Assembly: GCA_013215825.1 (NCBI GenBank)
Contig: JABSQN010000004.1
Location: forward strand, 434,001-498,000
Reading direction: 5' to 3'
Length of the DNA stretch: 64,000 nt
DNA from: Piscirickettsiaceae bacterium
Lineage (GTDB): Bacteria; Pseudomonadota; Gammaproteobacteria; Nitrosococcales; Methylophagaceae
In this document: in pieces, positions 9,320 through 23,298 of the stretch
How the letters are laid out: each line of letters opens with the position of its first letter
How positions within the stretch are numbered: position 1 is the first letter of the stretch
The notes under the pieces: model-generated
What the model saw: the letters and a program-made list of their open reading frames with translations, nothing else
What the model was told of the DNA's origin: nothing
Databases searched by the model: none
Program-made: the position numbers and the translations under genes

Positions 9320-9351
9320 AAGTCCCTTTAAGATTCAGAAGAATACACGTA

Positions 9352-10704
9352 TTATCCTTCATTAGATAAAGACTCAATAACATCTGCTAATTCTCTGGCT
9401 AATTGATTTGTTTGAGTAACATCACGTCCTTCAATCATGACGCGGATAACAGGTTCTGTTCCCGATGCTCGCAATAAAACACGCCCATCATCACCTAATG
9501 ACTTCTCAATAGCATTAACAGCTGCTGTTACTTGCATATTATTTTCTAAATCAATCTTTTTCTTAACGTTTACATTGATCAAACACTGTGGGTATTTTGT
9601 CATTTTTGAATGGAGTTCGTGCAAACTACTACCTGTTTCTTGCATTTCAGCCAAGATCTGCAATGCCGCTACAATACCGTCACCTGTGGTTGTTTTATCT
9701 AAACAGATAATATGACCTGATGATTCGCCACCGACTTGTCCGCCTGTTTCTTTGAGCATTGCAATCACATAACGATCACCCACATTAGCACGATGTAACG
9801 TCATTCCCTGCTCTTTTAACGCATGCTCCAAGCCTAAATTAGACATTAGAGTACCTACAATATCATCACTGCCTGTACCTGCACGCTTTTCAGCCATCGC
9901 TATAATAAAGAGTAACTCATCACCATCGACGATCTCACCTTTATGATCAACCATAATCAAACGATCACCATCACCATCTAAAGCCATACCCAAATCAGCT
10001 TGATGTTCTAACACTGCCGCTTGCAATAATCGAGGCTCTGTTGAACCGCAATTCTGATTGATATTAAGACCATCTGGCTCAGCACCCATAACAATAATAT
10101 CGGCACCCAGCTCTTTAAGTACGTCAGGCGCTATGTGATAGGTTGCACCATGGGCACAGTCCACCACTATCTTCAATTTGTGTAAATCAATTTTTGATGA
10201 AATAGTGCTTTTGCAAAACTCAATATATCGACCAGCAGCATCATCAATACGATATGCTTTACCTAGATCAGCAGAATCTACTGTTACCAGTGGCTGTTCC
10301 ATCATGGCTTCAATTTGCAATTCAATATCATCAGCAAGCTTGGTACCTTCGCCTGAAAAGAATTTAATACCATTATCATAATATGGATTATGTGACGCAC
10401 TAATTACAATGCCGGCTTGAGCATGAAATGTACGCGTTAAATAAGCAACAGCGGGAGTTGGCATTGGGCCCAGCAAATACACATCAACACCCGCGGCAGA
10501 TAAGCCTGCTTGCAATGCGGATTCAAACATATAACCTGAAATACGAGTATCTTTACCAATTAATACTTTGCCATGCTGGCCCTTGGCAAGAACTCTGCCT
10601 ACCGCCCAGCCTAGTTTAAGTATGAATTCTGGCGTAATAACACCATCACCTACACGGCCACGAATACCATCTGTTCCAAAGTGTTTTCTTTTTTGTTCAG
10701 TCAA
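9352..10704 (-). CDS. glmM: Phosphoglucosamine mutase
   Basis: 450 aa. It converts glucosamine 6-phosphate to glucosamine 1-phosphate for UDP-GlcNAc, peptidoglycan and LPS synthesis. The phosphoserine loop is [12 protein letters not shown] with catalytic Ser104; the Mg site DGDGDR is at 243-248; the C-terminal phosphate-binding [15 protein letters not shown] is present. Its start overlaps the end of folP by 8 bases (10697-10704), the classical folP-glmM coupling. Confidence 0.97.
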   Translation of the reverse strand: MTEQKRKHFGTDGIRGRVGDGVITPEFILKLGWAVGRVLAKGQHGKVLIGKDTRISGYMFESALQAGLSAAGVDVYLLGPMPTPAVAYLTRTFHAQAGIVISASHNPYYDNGIKFFSGEGTKLADDIELQIEAMMEQPLVTVDSADLGKAYRIDDAAGRYIEFCKSTISSKIDLHKLKIVVDCAHGATYHIAPDVLKELGADIIVMGAEPDGLNINQNCGSTEPRLLQAAVLEHQADLGMALDGDGDRLIMVDHKGEIVDGDELLFIIAMAEKRAGTGSDDIVGTLMSNLGLEHALKEQGMTLHRANVGDRYVIAMLKETGGQVGGESSGHIICLDKTTTGDGIVAALQILAEMQETGSSLHELHSKMTKYPQCLINVNVKKKIDLENNMQVTAAVNAIEKSLGDDGRVLLRASGTEPVIRVMIEGRDVTQTNQLARELADVIESLSNEG

Positions 10705-11536
10705 TGTCTTGTACCTGCATTACATGATCACACATCATTATAGCCTGAACTGTTTGACGAACATCATGACTACGAATGATTTTTGCACCTTGCCAAACAG
10801 ATATTGCTGCGAGCGACAAACTGGCAGCCAAGCGTTCTTCTACTGATACCTTTAACAATTTGCTAATCATTGATTTACGGGAAACCCCGACTAATACAGG
10901 AAAGCCTTGTTCAATTAAATGATTAAGGTGCTTCATTAATCTCAAATTATGATTTGCCTTCTTGCCAAATCCAAATCCGGGATCAAGTATCAATCGTTCT
11001 CTGGCAATACCCGCTTGTTCACAGGCTACAACGCGTTTCATTAAAAATCGGGTTACTTCAGCAACTACATCTTCATATTGAGGTGAATCTTGCATTGTTT
11101 GTGGTGTGCCTTGGGCATGCATCAAACACACGGGAACATTCAATTCAGCCGCAGTTTGTAAGGCACCATCGACTTGTAAGGCTTGCACATCATTAATCAA
11201 GCCCGCTCCTGCTTTAATAGCAGCACGCATGACTTCAGGCTTAGTAGTATCAATTGAAATTGGTATATCAATTTCAGAGTGAATGGCCTCAATAACAGGC
11301 ACAACCCGTGAAATTTCTTCTTCAATAGAAACAATGGCCGCACCCGGTCGCGTAGATTCGCCGCCGACATCAATAATGCCTGCACCATCCGCTACCATTT
11401 GTTTAGCTTGAGCCAATGCATTATCTTCAGCTAAAAATTGGCCACCATCGGAAAATGAATCTGGCGTAACATTCAAAATACCCATCACTTGAGGATGGCT
11501 TAAATCTAATGCCTTGCCCGCACAATCTAATATCAT
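10697..11536 (-). CDS. folP: Dihydropteroate synthase
   Basis: 279 aa TIM-barrel enzyme that joins p-aminobenzoate to the pterin pyrophosphate in folate synthesis; target of sulfonamides in the family. The N-terminal signature [14 protein letters not shown] with Asn22 and the second motif [11 protein letters not shown] are present, as is the late loop GVSRKSMI. It starts 2 bases after the ftsH stop and overlaps glmM. Confidence 0.97.
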   Translation of the reverse strand: MILDCAGKALDLSHPQVMGILNVTPDSFSDGGQFLAEDNALAQAKQMVADGAGIIDVGGESTRPGAAIVSIEEEISRVVPVIEAIHSEIDIPISIDTTKPEVMRAAIKAGAGLINDVQALQVDGALQTAAELNVPVCLMHAQGTPQTMQDSPQYEDVVAEVTRFLMKRVVACEQAGIARERLILDPGFGFGKKANHNLRLMKHLNHLIEQGFPVLVGVSRKSMISKLLKVSVEERLAASLSLAAISVWQGAKIIRSHDVRQTVQAIMMCDHVMQVQDID

Positions 11537-11538
11537 CG

Positions 11539-13449
11539 CTATGACTGTTCTGCAGGTTTACCTGTCACGTCAGAATCAGCTTGCTTAGTTTCTGGTGGTG
11601 GCGTTTTATCCGTATCAGAACTATCATCCCAATCTTTGGGTGCGCCAGGCTCACGCCCTTCCATAACTGCATCAATTTGATCGCTATCAATAGTTTCATA
11701 TTTCATTAATAATTTGGTCATAGTATGCAATTTGTCGATATTTTCATTTAGCAAATCTTCCGCACGTTTATAGTTACGGTTAATCAATGTTCGAACATCT
11801 TCATCAATGGCTTTAGCGGTTAGATCAGACACTGCTTTATGTTGTGTCACAGAACGACCAAGGAATATTTCACCTTCGTCTTCACCGTAAGCTAACGGCC
11901 CCATATTGTCTGACAGGCCCCATTTCGTCACCATATTGTGTGCTAGCTTGGTTGCACGCTCAATATCATTAGATGCACCTGTTGTAACCGCATCCGCACC
12001 ATAAATAATCTCTTCTGCAATACGACCACCATATAACGTCGAAATTTGGCTTTCTAATTGGCATTTACTATTGCTATATTTATCTTCTTCTGGCAAAAAC
12101 ATAGTGACACCAAGTGATCGACCACGAGGAATAATACTAACTTTATATACAGGATCATGATCAGGTACTAAACGGCCAACAATGGCGTGTCCTGCTTCAT
12201 GATATGCCGTCATTTCTTTTTCTTTTTCATTCATCACCATGGAGCGACGTTCGGCACCCATTAAGATTTTATCTTTGGCTTTTTCCATGTCTTCCATTTC
12301 GACTAAACGCTTATCTTTTCTAGCTGCAAATAAAGCGGCTTCATTGACCAAGTTAGCTAAATCAGCACCTGAAAACCCAGGGGTTCCTCGAGCAATAACA
12401 CTGGATTTAAGATCATCAGATGCAGGCACTTTACTCAAATGTACATTCAAAATTTGTTCACGACCACGAATGTCAGGCAATGGAACAACCACTTGACGAT
12501 CAAAACGACCCGGTCGTAATAAGGCTGGATCTAATACATCGGGACGGTTAGTTGCGGCAATAACAATAACACCGTCATTACCTTCAAAACCATCCATTTC
12601 AACCAATAATTGGTTTAATGTTTGCTCACGTTCATCATTACCACCACCAACGCCGGCACCACGATGGCGACCTACCGCATCAATTTCATCAATGAAGATA
12701 ATGCAGGGTGCATGTTTCTTGGCTTGTTCGAACATATCACGCACACGAGAGGCACCGACACCCACAAACATTTCAACAAAATCTGAACCGGAAATAGTAA
12801 AGAAAGGTACTTTAGCTTCACCGGCAATGGCTTTTGCTAATAAGGTTTTACCTGTACCCGGAGCACCGACCAATAAGATGCCGCGAGGGATTTTACCACC
12901 TAGTTTTTGAAATTTAGCTGGCTCACGCAAGAACTCGACCAACTCTTCCACTTCTTCTTTGGCTTCTTCGACACCGGCAACATCTTTGAACGTTATTTTC
13001 ACTTGGTCTTCATTCAACATTTTTGCTTTGCTTTTACCGAATGACATTGGGTTTTTACCACCGCCACCTTGCATTTGACGCATGAAGAAAATCCACACAC
13101 CAATTAATAACAACATTGGAAACCATGAAATAAAGATCTGCATTAACAGACCAGATTTTTCTACCGGTTTAGCTTGGATTGTAACGCCATTATTGATTAA
13201 ATCCCCCATTAAACCTGGATCATAATCTGGACTATATGTCGTAAAATCACCACCAGCAGTTAATTCGCCGGTAATTGTTCGGCCTTGGATATTAACACTA
13301 GCAATAGCACCGCTTTTTACATTTGAGATAAATGTTGAATAATCAATTTCACCTTGTTCTTCTTTCTGTGGTCCAAAGTTGTTAAAAACCTGCATCAATA
13401 CGATGGCTACAATTACCCATATAACGATGTTCTTCATCATGTCATTCAA
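11539..13449 (-). CDS. ftsH: ATP-dependent zinc metalloprotease FtsH
   Basis: 636 aa inner-membrane AAA+ protease that degrades membrane and regulatory proteins. Two membrane segments (about 6-24 and 103-122) enclose a periplasmic domain. Walker A GAPGTGKT is at 195-202, Walker B IIFIDEID follows, then the second region of homology and the zinc site HEAGH at 417-421. The C-terminal tail is hydrophilic and Pro/Asp-rich. It is followed by folP with a 2-base gap and preceded by rlmE, the standard order. Confidence 0.98.
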   Translation of the reverse strand: MNDMMKNIVIWVIVAIVLMQVFNNFGPQKEEQGEIDYSTFISNVKSGAIASVNIQGRTITGELTAGGDFTTYSPDYDPGLMGDLINNGVTIQAKPVEKSGLLMQIFISWFPMLLLIGVWIFFMRQMQGGGGKNPMSFGKSKAKMLNEDQVKITFKDVAGVEEAKEEVEELVEFLREPAKFQKLGGKIPRGILLVGAPGTGKTLLAKAIAGEAKVPFFTISGSDFVEMFVGVGASRVRDMFEQAKKHAPCIIFIDEIDAVGRHRGAGVGGGNDEREQTLNQLLVEMDGFEGNDGVIVIAATNRPDVLDPALLRPGRFDRQVVVPLPDIRGREQILNVHLSKVPASDDLKSSVIARGTPGFSGADLANLVNEAALFAARKDKRLVEMEDMEKAKDKILMGAERRSMVMNEKEKEMTAYHEAGHAIVGRLVPDHDPVYKVSIIPRGRSLGVTMFLPEEDKYSNSKCQLESQISTLYGGRIAEEIIYGADAVTTGASNDIERATKLAHNMVTKWGLSDNMGPLAYGEDEGEIFLGRSVTQHKAVSDLTAKAIDEDVRTLINRNYKRAEDLLNENIDKLHTMTKLLMKYETIDSDQIDAVMEGREPGAPKDWDDSSDTDKTPPPETKQADSDVTGKPAEQS

Positions 13450-13476
13450 TGTTTGTTACCTCTAGTAACGTTTTAA

Positions 13477-14094
13477 TTATTTTAAGCCTTTGCCTAATAA
13501 ATAGACTTCACGACTACGAGGTCGTGAGGCATCTGGCTTGCGTGTTATGACTTTTTGGAAGCCTTCACGCATTGCCTTCATATACTGTTCAAAACCTTCA
13601 CCTTGGAACACTTTAACTAAGAAAACACCTTGTTTAGTTAAATTTGTTAAGGCAAAGTCCAATGCAAGTTCAACCAAATACATACTACTTGGCTGATCAA
13701 TCGAGCTTACCCCTGTTATATTGGGTGCCATATCCGATAATACAAGGTCAATTTTCTGACCATTAACAACCTCATTCAGTTCATCTAAGGCAGCATCTTC
13801 TCGAAAATCACCTTCGATAAAGTGCACACCGGTTAATGGCGTCATTGGCAAAATATCCAGAGCAACCACAGTTCCCTTATCGCCAACTTTACGTAAGGCA
13901 TAGTCAGACCAACCACCTGGTGCCGAACCTAGATCAACCACGGTCATACCCGGCCGCATTAATTTATCTTTTTTATCGATTTCTTCTAACTTAAATGTTG
14001 ATCGAGAACGATAGCCTAACTTTTGAGCTAATTTGACATAATGATCATCAAAATGCTCTTTCATCCAATCATTGCTTGATTTACTTCTTGCCAT
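13477..14094 (-). CDS. rlmE: 23S rRNA 2'-O-ribose methyltransferase (U2552)
   Basis: 205 aa. RlmE/FtsJ methylates U2552 in the 23S A-loop at a late stage of 50S assembly. The SAM-binding motif [12 protein letters not shown] is present, as are the catalytic-type DMAPN region and the C-terminal [18 protein letters not shown] end typical of the family. It is 27 bases upstream of ftsH. The yhbY gene that often lies next to rlmE in other gammaproteobacteria is not here. Confidence 0.96.
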   Translation of the reverse strand: MARSKSSNDWMKEHFDDHYVKLAQKLGYRSRSTFKLEEIDKKDKLMRPGMTVVDLGSAPGGWSDYALRKVGDKGTVVALDILPMTPLTGVHFIEGDFREDAALDELNEVVNGQKIDLVLSDMAPNITGVSSIDQPSSMYLVELALDFALTNLTKQGVFLVKVFQGEGFEQYMKAMREGFQKVITRKPDASRPRSREVYLLGKGLK

Positions 14095-14099
14095 AAGAC

Positions 14100-14549
14100 C
14101 TAATTTTCAACCTTATCACTGCTAACAACCAATGCTAAACCCAATAAACTAACAATCATATAGGTATTTTTACTAATCATATGAAATAAAGAAAATCGCT
14201 CTAAATCCACTTCATTTCCTTGAGGAATAAGCTGTTTTACTGCGGCAATTTCAGGCTGTAAATAGGTGACAAATAAGAGCGAAAGACTGATCATAAGTAA
14301 TAACACCCAGACCCGCCACAGCCCCATTGCTTGCATGCCCACCGAAACAAACTTAGCGATTAACAATACAACACCACACGCCAAACCGAGCATGTTTACG
14401 GCTGAAAATAACCTACCTGCATAATTACCAGCAATGCTGATATCAGGAATAATGGCAAATGCCATTGGCACAGCCAGATAGCCGATAGCCCAAAGACTAC
14501 CTACCCATAAAGTGAGTAATAATCTTTCAGATAACAAATTAGCCGTCAT
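14100..14549 (-). CDS. DUF4149-type membrane protein
   Basis: 149 aa from the ATG at 14549; a longer reading from 14627 would run deep into greA and is less likely. About four membrane segments are visible. The N-terminal [21 protein letters not shown] resembles the DUF4149 family, which is often found between greA and yhbY/rlmE in Pseudomonas-like genomes. The start overlaps the greA stop by 11 bases, suggesting translational coupling. The function is unknown. Confidence 0.8.
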   Translation of the reverse strand: MTANLLSERLLLTLWVGSLWAIGYLAVPMAFAIIPDISIAGNYAGRLFSAVNMLGLACGVVLLIAKFVSVGMQAMGLWRVWVLLLMISLSLLFVTYLQPEIAAVKQLIPQGNEVDLERFSLFHMISKNTYMIVSLLGLALVVSSDKVEN

Positions 14550-15015
14550 ATCGAATAGCTTCGATCTCGTATTCAATATCACCGCTTGGTGCTTTAACGA
14601 CAGCAATATCTTCAACCTCTTTACCAATCAAAGCACGAGCAATCGGTGATGAAATAGAGATCCGATTTTTCTTAATATCAGATTCATAATCACCCACGAT
14701 CTGATAGGTCACTGCATCTTCATTCTCAATATTAATCAGATCGACAATCACACCAAAGACAACACGGCCATCTTTAGGTAAGGTTGTTGGATCAATTATT
14801 TGAGCATTGGAAAGTACACCTCCAAGCTCTTGAATACGGCCTTCAATAAAGCTTTGTTGCTCTTTTGCTGCATGGTATTCAGCATTTTCTTTCAAATCAC
14901 CATGTGCACGAGCTTCAGCAATGGCTGCCACCACTTCAGGGCGAGCCGTATGTTTTAGTCGATGTAGTTCATCTTTTAGTTCGTCTGAACCTTTTAATGT
15001 AATTGGTACTGCCAT
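14539..15015 (-). CDS. greA: Transcription elongation factor GreA
   Basis: 158 aa. N-terminal coiled coil (about 1-75) carries acidic tip residues in the [15 protein letters not shown] stretch that enter the polymerase secondary channel and promote cleavage of backtracked RNA. The C-terminal FKBP-like domain ends in [13 protein letters not shown] and the EYEIEAIRY strand. It lies 10 bases after carB, as in many gammaproteobacteria. Confidence 0.97.
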   Translation of the reverse strand: MAVPITLKGSDELKDELHRLKHTARPEVVAAIAEARAHGDLKENAEYHAAKEQQSFIEGRIQELGGVLSNAQIIDPTTLPKDGRVVFGVIVDLINIENEDAVTYQIVGDYESDIKKNRISISSPIARALIGKEVEDIAVVKAPSGDIEYEIEAIRYDG

Positions 15016-15025
15016 TTTATAACCT

Positions 15026-18000
15026 CTAATTTAACTCAGCATGTAATGATTGCAGGCAGTTAACCGACTCATTATCTTTACTATTTAATGCTTGGCACGT
15101 TGCTCGTGCCGCAGCCAATGTTGTTGTGTAATTCACTTGATGTTGCAATGCCGCACGACGGATTTCTGTTGAATCTGCTACCGATTGACGACCTTCTGTT
15201 GTATTTACAATCAAACTAATTTCTTCATTTTTGATCATGTCGACAATATGAGGTTGGCCTTCAGCTACTTTATTGACTCGCTCACACGCTACGCCAGCAT
15301 CATTCAATATTTTCTGTGTGCCGCGTGTTGCTAATAACTCAAAGCCTAAATCAACTAAGTCTTTGGCAATAGTACTAATAGATGCTTTATCAACCCCACG
15401 AACGCTGATAAATGCCTTGCCGCCTGTTGGCAATACAACTGATGCCGCTAGTTGTGATTTAGCAAAGGCCTCACCGAAAGTACGACCTACACCCATCACT
15501 TCACCGGTCGATTTCATTTCAGGGCCTAAAATAGGATCAACACCTTGGAACTTAATGAAGGGGAATACCGCTTCCTTCACAGAATAATATTCAGGAATAA
15601 CTTCTTCCGTCACCCCTTGCTCCACCAAACTACGACCGGCCATACAACGTGCCGCCACTTTTGCTAATGGCACGCCAATCGCTTTAGAGACATACGGCAC
15701 GGTACGCGATGCACGTGGATTAACTTCTAATAAGAATATCTTATCGCCTTGAATGGCAAACTGGGTATTCATGAGACCAACCACACCAAGTTCCAATGCC
15801 ATAAGTCGTACTTGCTCACGCATACGATCTTTAATCTCATCACTCAAACTATAGGTAGGTAAGGCACAAGCTGAATCACCGGAATGAACACCGGCTTGTT
15901 CAATATGTTCCATAATGCCGCCGATCAACACATCTTTGCCATCACAAATAGCATCAACATCTACTTCAATCGCATCATCTAAGAAACGATCTAATAGCAC
16001 TGGTGAATCATTGGATACGGAAATAGCGGTTTTCATATAACGATTGAGTTCTTCTTCGTTATAAACGATTTCCATGCCACGGCCACCTAATACATAAGAC
16101 GGGCGAACCACCAGCGGATAACCAATTTCTGCTGCTTGTGCAGCGGCGGTATCAGCTGAAAAAGCAAGACGATTAGGCGGTTGTAATAAGCCTAGTTTCT
16201 CAACCATTTGTTGGAAACGTTCACGATCTTCTGCATGATCAATCGCATCTGGTGATGTACCAATAATCGGCACACCTTCCGCTTCTAAAGCACGTGCTAA
16301 TTTAAGCGGTGTTTGACCACCGTATTGCACTATCACGCCTTTTGGTTTTTCTAAAGCAACAATTTCTAATACATCTTCAAGTGTTAACGATTCAAAATAC
16401 AAGCGATCTGACGTATCATAATCCGTTGAAACAGTTTCAGGGTTACAGTTGACCATAATGGTTTCATAACCATCTTCACGCAATGCTAACGCCGCGTGTA
16501 CACAACAGTAATCAAACTCAATACCTTGGCCAATACGATTCGGCCCGCCACCTAAAATCATGATTTTGTCACGATTTGTTGGCTTGGCTTCACACTCTTT
16601 CTCATAAGTTGAGTACATATATGCAGTATCACTAGCAAACTCAGCGGCACAGGTATCAACACGCTTATATACTGGACGCACATTCAAATCATGACGATGT
16701 TGGCGCACTTGTTTTTCTGTTTTTTGCAGTAATTTAGCCATACGAGAATCAGAGAAACCTTTACGTTTCAATCTAAGCATTTCTAATTCATCAATCGATG
16801 CTAATGAATGATCTTTTAAATCATTTTCAATCTCAACCAGTTCTTGAACCTGCACTAAGAACCACGGATCAATCTTGGTTAGCTGTTGAATTTCGTCATA
16901 ACTAAAGCCATAACGGAAGGCATCAGCTACATACCAAAGGCGATCAGAACCCGGTAGGCGTAATTCACGACGTAAAGTATCTGCCACATCATCCGCACTT
17001 AAATCAGTAATTTCAGTCAAACCATCACGATCAATTTCTAAGCCACGTAAGGCTTTTTGTAATGATTCTTGGAAGTTACGGCCAATCGCCATTACTTCAC
17101 CCACTGATTTCATTTGGGTGCTTAAACGATTATCAGCTTGTGGGAATTTCTCAAATGTAAAACGAGGGATCTTAGTAACAACATAATCAATGCTAGGTTC
17201 AAATGATGCTGGTGTTGCCCCACCCGTAATTTCATTTTGCAATTCATCTAGCGTATAACCTACCGCTAATTTAGCCGCAACTTTAGCAATAGGGAAACCG
17301 GTTGCTTTTGATGCTAATGCTGATGAACGAGAAACACGTGGGTTCATTTCAATAATGATCAACCGACCGGTTTCCGGATGAACAGCAAACTGTACATTTG
17401 AACCACCGGTATCAACACCAATTTCACGTAATACTGCCAATGAGGCATTACGCATGATTTGATATTCTTTATCCGTTAATGTTTGTGCTGGTGCCACAGT
17501 GATTGAATCACCCGTATGTACACCCATTGGATCAAAGTTTTCAATTGAACAGATAATGATGCAGTTATCTTTACGATCTCGCACCACTTCCATTTCATAT
17601 TCTTTCCAACCAATAATTGACTCATCAAGCAATAACTCAGACGTTGGACTCATGTATAAGCCACGTTGACATATTTCAATAAAGTCCTGCTTATTGTATG
17701 CGATACCACCACCACTACCACCCATCGTGAAAGATGGACGAATAATCGTTGGGTAGCCTAATTCTTTTTGTGCTTCTAAAGCTTCTTCTAGCGTATGGAC
17801 AATAGCTGAGTTTGGCATATCCAGACCAATTTTGGTCATTGCCGCACGGAATAAATCACGATCTTCCGCTTTATTGATGGCTTCGCTGTCCGCACCAATC
17901 ATTTCAACGCCAAACTTTTCTAACACGCCTTCACGTTCAAGATCTAAAGCACAGTTCAATGCAGTTTGACCGCCCATTGTCGGTAAAATAGCATCAGGAC

Positions 18001-18244
18001 GTTCTTTTTCAATGACTTTGCTGACTGCTTGCCATGTCACAGGTTCGATGTAAGTCGCATCTGCCATATTAGGATCAGTCATAATCGTTGCTGGATTAGA
18101 GTTCACCAACACAACACGATAACCTTCTTCTCGCAACGCTTTACACGCTTGCGCGCCAGAATAATCAAACTCACAGGCCTGACCAATTACAATTGGACCG
18201 GCACCAAGAATCAGAATGCTTTTTATATCAGTACGTTTTGCCAT
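15026..18244 (-). CDS. carB: Carbamoyl-phosphate synthase large subunit
   Basis: 1072 aa. Two homologous ATP-grasp halves, each with a preceding dinucleotide-like fold ([18 protein letters not shown] near the N-terminus and [18 protein letters not shown] mid-protein), an oligomerization domain between, and a C-terminal MGS-like allosteric domain (about 935-1072). It makes carbamoyl phosphate from bicarbonate, ATP and ammonia delivered by CarA, feeding pyrimidine and arginine synthesis. It begins 6 bases after carA. Confidence 0.98.
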   Translation of the reverse strand: MAKRTDIKSILILGAGPIVIGQACEFDYSGAQACKALREEGYRVVLVNSNPATIMTDPNMADATYIEPVTWQAVSKVIEKERPDAILPTMGGQTALNCALDLEREGVLEKFGVEMIGADSEAINKAEDRDLFRAAMTKIGLDMPNSAIVHTLEEALEAQKELGYPTIIRPSFTMGGSGGGIAYNKQDFIEICQRGLYMSPTSELLLDESIIGWKEYEMEVVRDRKDNCIIICSIENFDPMGVHTGDSITVAPAQTLTDKEYQIMRNASLAVLREIGVDTGGSNVQFAVHPETGRLIIIEMNPRVSRSSALASKATGFPIAKVAAKLAVGYTLDELQNEITGGATPASFEPSIDYVVTKIPRFTFEKFPQADNRLSTQMKSVGEVMAIGRNFQESLQKALRGLEIDRDGLTEITDLSADDVADTLRRELRLPGSDRLWYVADAFRYGFSYDEIQQLTKIDPWFLVQVQELVEIENDLKDHSLASIDELEMLRLKRKGFSDSRMAKLLQKTEKQVRQHRHDLNVRPVYKRVDTCAAEFASDTAYMYSTYEKECEAKPTNRDKIMILGGGPNRIGQGIEFDYCCVHAALALREDGYETIMVNCNPETVSTDYDTSDRLYFESLTLEDVLEIVALEKPKGVIVQYGGQTPLKLARALEAEGVPIIGTSPDAIDHAEDRERFQQMVEKLGLLQPPNRLAFSADTAAAQAAEIGYPLVVRPSYVLGGRGMEIVYNEEELNRYMKTAISVSNDSPVLLDRFLDDAIEVDVDAICDGKDVLIGGIMEHIEQAGVHSGDSACALPTYSLSDEIKDRMREQVRLMALELGVVGLMNTQFAIQGDKIFLLEVNPRASRTVPYVSKAIGVPLAKVAARCMAGRSLVEQGVTEEVIPEYYSVKEAVFPFIKFQGVDPILGPEMKSTGEVMGVGRTFGEAFAKSQLAASVVLPTGGKAFISVRGVDKASISTIAKDLVDLGFELLATRGTQKILNDAGVACERVNKVAEGQPHIVDMIKNEEISLIVNTTEGRQSVADSTEIRRAALQHQVNYTTTLAAARATCQALNSKDNESVNCLQSLHAELN

Positions 18245-18250
18245 CTTGGT

Positions 18251-19381
18251 CTATTTACCTGTCGCAGTTGCTAAAAGATCAATGAAATGATCAAATAATG
18301 GAGCCGCATCTTGTGGGCCAGGGCTGGCTTCTGGATGCCCTTGGAAACTAAATGCTGGTTTTGTTTTGTGATGAAGTCCTTGCAATGTTCCATCAAATAA
18401 CGACACATGTGTTGCTTCTAACGAATCTGGTAATGAATCTTCATCTACGGAAAAACCGTGATTCTGACTAGTAATCATCACTAATCCACCTAGCTTTTCT
18501 TGCACAGGATGGTTGGCACCATGATGACCGAACTTCATTTTGACTGTTTTTGCACCACAGGCTAATGCCAATAATTGATGGCCTAAACAAATACCAAAAA
18601 TAGGTAAGTCTTTTTCCAGCAAGGTTTGAATTGCTTCAATCGCATAAGTACACGGCTCAGGATCTCCTGGACCATTTGATAAGAACACGCCATCAGGATT
18701 TAAAGCTAATACATCTTCAGCCGATGTTTGAGCTGGCACAACAGTTAAACGACAACCACGTTCAACCAACATCCGTAAAATATTTCTCTTCACGCCAAAA
18801 TCATAGGCTACTACGTGAAAACGTTCGGCAACAGCTTGAGATTCACCTGACAAATGCCAGCATGATTTATCCCATTGATAAGACTCTTCGGTCGTTACAA
18901 CTTTCGCTAAGTCCATACCTTTCAAACCATCAAATGCTTTAGCTGCCGCAATTGCTGCATCAACATCAATATTCTCGCCGGCAACAATACAGCCTTTCAT
19001 CGCGCCTTTTTCACGTAAACGACGTGTTAAAGAACGGGTATCAATACCCGCCAATCCAACCACATTATGACGTTCTAAATAACTGTCTAATGCTTCTTCG
19101 CTACGCCAGCTACTCACAACCGGTGATAATTCGCGAATAATTAAGCCGCTAGCAACAATATTATTTGATTCTTCATCTTCCGTATTCACACCAACATTAC
19201 CGATATGCGGATACGTTAGCGTTACAATTTGACGGCAATATGATGGATCAGTCAGGATTTCCTGATAGCCAGTCATTGCAGTATTAAACACGACCTCACC
19301 AACCGATTGCCCAATGGCACCAATTGATTCACCGTGATAGACCGTACCATCTTCAAGAGCAAGTAAAGCGCTTGTTCGCAA
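18251..19381 (-). CDS. carA: Carbamoyl-phosphate synthase small (glutaminase) subunit
   Basis: 376 aa. The N-terminal CPSase domain (about 1-150) is followed by a class I glutamine amidotransferase with nucleophile Cys in [10 protein letters not shown] and the His/Glu of [10 protein letters not shown]. It supplies ammonia to CarB. The start is a TTG at 19381, chosen because a strong GGAGG lies 6 bases upstream and [21 protein letters not shown] matches family N-termini. A hairpin followed by a T-rich run lies just upstream in the leader (listed separately). Confidence 0.96.
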   Translation of the reverse strand: MRTSALLALEDGTVYHGESIGAIGQSVGEVVFNTAMTGYQEILTDPSYCRQIVTLTYPHIGNVGVNTEDEESNNIVASGLIIRELSPVVSSWRSEEALDSYLERHNVVGLAGIDTRSLTRRLREKGAMKGCIVAGENIDVDAAIAAAKAFDGLKGMDLAKVVTTEESYQWDKSCWHLSGESQAVAERFHVVAYDFGVKRNILRMLVERGCRLTVVPAQTSAEDVLALNPDGVFLSNGPGDPEPCTYAIEAIQTLLEKDLPIFGICLGHQLLALACGAKTVKMKFGHHGANHPVQEKLGGLVMITSQNHGFSVDEDSLPDSLEATHVSLFDGTLQGLHHKTKPAFSFQGHPEASPGPQDAAPLFDHFIDLLATATGK

Positions 19382-19400
19382 GGGAAACCTCCACCAGATA

Positions 19401-19429
19401 AAAATAAAGGAGCGAACATGATGTTCTCC
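19401..19429 (-). promoter_or_regulatory. Terminator-like hairpin in the carA leader (possible attenuator)
   Basis: On the minus strand an interrupted stem GGAGAACA/TGTTC..TCC (8 pairs with a small bulge) is followed at once by TTTATTTTTAT, then by the carA ribosome binding site. This layout resembles an intrinsic terminator placed before a pyrimidine gene. Whether it controls carAB is inference. Confidence 0.4.
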
Positions 19430-19473
19430 CCAGACAAAATCCTGTTAATTTTATCGCAAAACAGTACTGCTAG

Positions 19474-21380
<1,907 letters not shown>

Positions 21381-21392
21381 AATAGAAATCCA

Positions 21393-21617
21393 GTGGTCGT
21401 AAATAAAACATTAGATGAATCAATCTGCCCATTTTGCCAATCACAAAACTCGTGTACAGCAAATACAGTAACATCATGTTGGTGCAACAATGCAAAAGTT
21501 CCGCAAGGATTACATGACTTATTGCCACTAGAGCTGCAAGATAGGGTTTGTATTTGCAGCGACTGTATTACCCATTTTAATGAAGATAAAATGGCATTCA
21601 CCTTAAAATTTAGTTAA
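21393..21617 (+). CDS. Small cysteine-rich CWC-type protein
   Basis: 74 aa with eight cysteines in the order CPFC, C, CWC, CIC, C (residues about 12-58), matching the Cys_rich_CWC family. The pattern suggests a metal-binding fold. It starts with GTG 12 bases after aroE and probably belongs to the same transcript. The function is unknown. Confidence 0.72.
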   Translation: MVVNKTLDESICPFCQSQNSCTANTVTSCWCNNAKVPQGLHDLLPLELQDRVCICSDCITHFNEDKMAFTLKFS

Positions 21618-21647
21618 AAAGAAAAATCTTGAGCCACACTGTTAAAT

Positions 21648-22031
21648 TCAGGCTTGATGCACTTTATTATATTCACCACCCCATTCACACAGTAAATCCA
21701 GTGCTGAATTAAGTTTTTCTGCTAAATCCGTCGATGTGTATTCTACTTTTGGAGGCACTTCGGCGTAAACCTGCCGTGTAATCAATTTATCGGCTTCTAA
21801 CTCACGCAGCTGATGAGTCAGCATTTTCTGGCTAATTCTGGGAATACTTCGTTTTAATTCACCAAAACGAAGTGTTTTACCCCGTAACTGATAAAGAATA
21901 ATCACTTTCCATTTTCCACCAATGACATCAATCGCTGTAGTAACAGGACAGCGCTGCGTATCAGTACTTTCTGTCATTGATGATTCTTTTTTTAAATTTT
22001 GTTCTGCTCTACGAGTCTTTAAATCTGCCAT
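21648..22031 (-). CDS. HxlR-family transcriptional regulator
   Basis: 127 aa from ATG 22031, chosen because GAGG lies 6 bases upstream; ATGs at 22043 and 21977 are alternatives. The winged-helix core has the family pattern CPVTTAIDVIGGKWKVIILYQL, FGELKRSIPRISQKMLTHQLRELE and Y..VPPKVEY. The N-terminal Cys of CPV is the residue that senses electrophiles or oxidants in several HxlR regulators. It faces the Old Yellow Enzyme gene and likely controls it. Confidence 0.9.
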   Translation of the reverse strand: MADLKTRRAEQNLKKESSMTESTDTQRCPVTTAIDVIGGKWKVIILYQLRGKTLRFGELKRSIPRISQKMLTHQLRELEADKLITRQVYAEVPPKVEYTSTDLAEKLNSALDLLCEWGGEYNKVHQA

Positions 22032-22187
22032 TAGGCACCTCAATGGAACTAACTATCAAATTAGTACGTACTTGTTATTACATTAAATTAAGTTTTATAG
22101 TTACAAAAGTATACTAAATATCAATTATAAACAATGAATGTTTTTTATACTTATCTTCTTAGCGTGACGAATATTAAGGATTTAACA

Positions 22188-23276
22188 ATGAATTTTAAAA
22201 CTCTTTTCAGTGAAAAAACATTAGGTGATATCAATCTACCACACCGAATTATTATGGCCCCATTAACACGGTGCCGATCAACTCAACCAGGTGATATACC
22301 CAATGATCTTAATGCTGAATATTATAAACAACGATCGTCAGCAGCCTTAATAATCACCGAAGCCACACAAATATCTCCTCAGGGTAAAGGATATGCATTC
22401 ACTCCAGGGATTTATTCATCAGAGCAAATCCAAGGATGGAAAAAAATCACTGATACCGTTCATTCTCAAAATTCGCATATTTTTATGCAGTTATGGCATG
22501 TGGGCCGAGTTTCTCATTCAGTATTACAAGCGGATAACTCTCTCCCTGTTGCCCCTTCAGCTATTGCAGTAGAAGGTCAAGCATTCACCGAACAAGGGAT
22601 GCTCGATTTTGAAGTTCCTCATGCATTAGAATCAAATGAAATTCCACGTATTGTTGAGCAATATAAACAAGCCGCTATTAATGCAAAACAAGCTGGTTTT
22701 GATGGTGTTGAGATCCATGCTGCCAATGGTTATTTATTAGATCAATTTCTAAAAGATGGTACTAACAAACGTAGTGATAGTTACGGTGGTAGTGTTGAAA
22801 ACCGTACACGTTTAGTATTGGACGTTGTTCAAGTTGTAATTGATGTCTGGGGAGGAAGCCGTGTTGGGATTCGCATCTCGCCTACTGGCACATTCAATTC
22901 AATGTCTGAAACAAATCCCCAAGCTTTATATAACTATCTTATCGGCAAATTAAATCAATTTAACCTCTCTTATTTACATGTCGTAGAACGGTTTGGCAAT
23001 GATGATTCTGAAGATTTTGATTTCTATGCATTGCGCCTGATCTTTAATGGTTCTTACATAGCCAACGGTAGCTATACTGGACAGTTAGCTGAACAGAGCC
23101 TAGACAACAATCAAAGTGATTTTATTGCTTTTGGCACACCATTTATCGCTAATCCCGATCTGCCAAAAAGGATTAAACAAGGTGCACCACTCAACCCTGC
23201 TGATCCAGATACTTTCTATGGTGGTGATTCCAAAGGCTATACTGATTATCCAAATCTTGTCGATACATCTAACTAA
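22188..23276 (+). CDS. Old Yellow Enzyme family ene-reductase (NemA-like)
   Basis: 362 aa from ATG 22188, with AAGGA 7 bases upstream; the longer frame from 22134 lacks a site. FMN TIM-barrel. Visible are the N-terminal NRIIMAPLTRCRS-type block, QLWHVGRVSH, the substrate-binding HAANGYLLDQFL (His/Asn pair), and NGSYT and FGTPFIANPDLP near the end. It reduces activated double bonds of electrophiles with NADPH. Divergent from an HxlR regulator, a common arrangement for reactive-electrophile response. Confidence 0.93.
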   Translation: MNFKTLFSEKTLGDINLPHRIIMAPLTRCRSTQPGDIPNDLNAEYYKQRSSAALIITEATQISPQGKGYAFTPGIYSSEQIQGWKKITDTVHSQNSHIFMQLWHVGRVSHSVLQADNSLPVAPSAIAVEGQAFTEQGMLDFEVPHALESNEIPRIVEQYKQAAINAKQAGFDGVEIHAANGYLLDQFLKDGTNKRSDSYGGSVENRTRLVLDVVQVVIDVWGGSRVGIRISPTGTFNSMSETNPQALYNYLIGKLNQFNLSYLHVVERFGNDDSEDFDFYALRLIFNGSYIANGSYTGQLAEQSLDNNQSDFIAFGTPFIANPDLPKRIKQGAPLNPADPDTFYGGDSKGYTDYPNLVDTSN

Positions 23277-23298
23277 CAACTAGTTTAGTTAAAATTTC

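Noticed and set aside
14549-14627. Longer start for the DUF4149 protein
   Set aside because: The extra 26 codons lie inside greA, are polar and unlike the family start; the ATG at 14549 is better placed.
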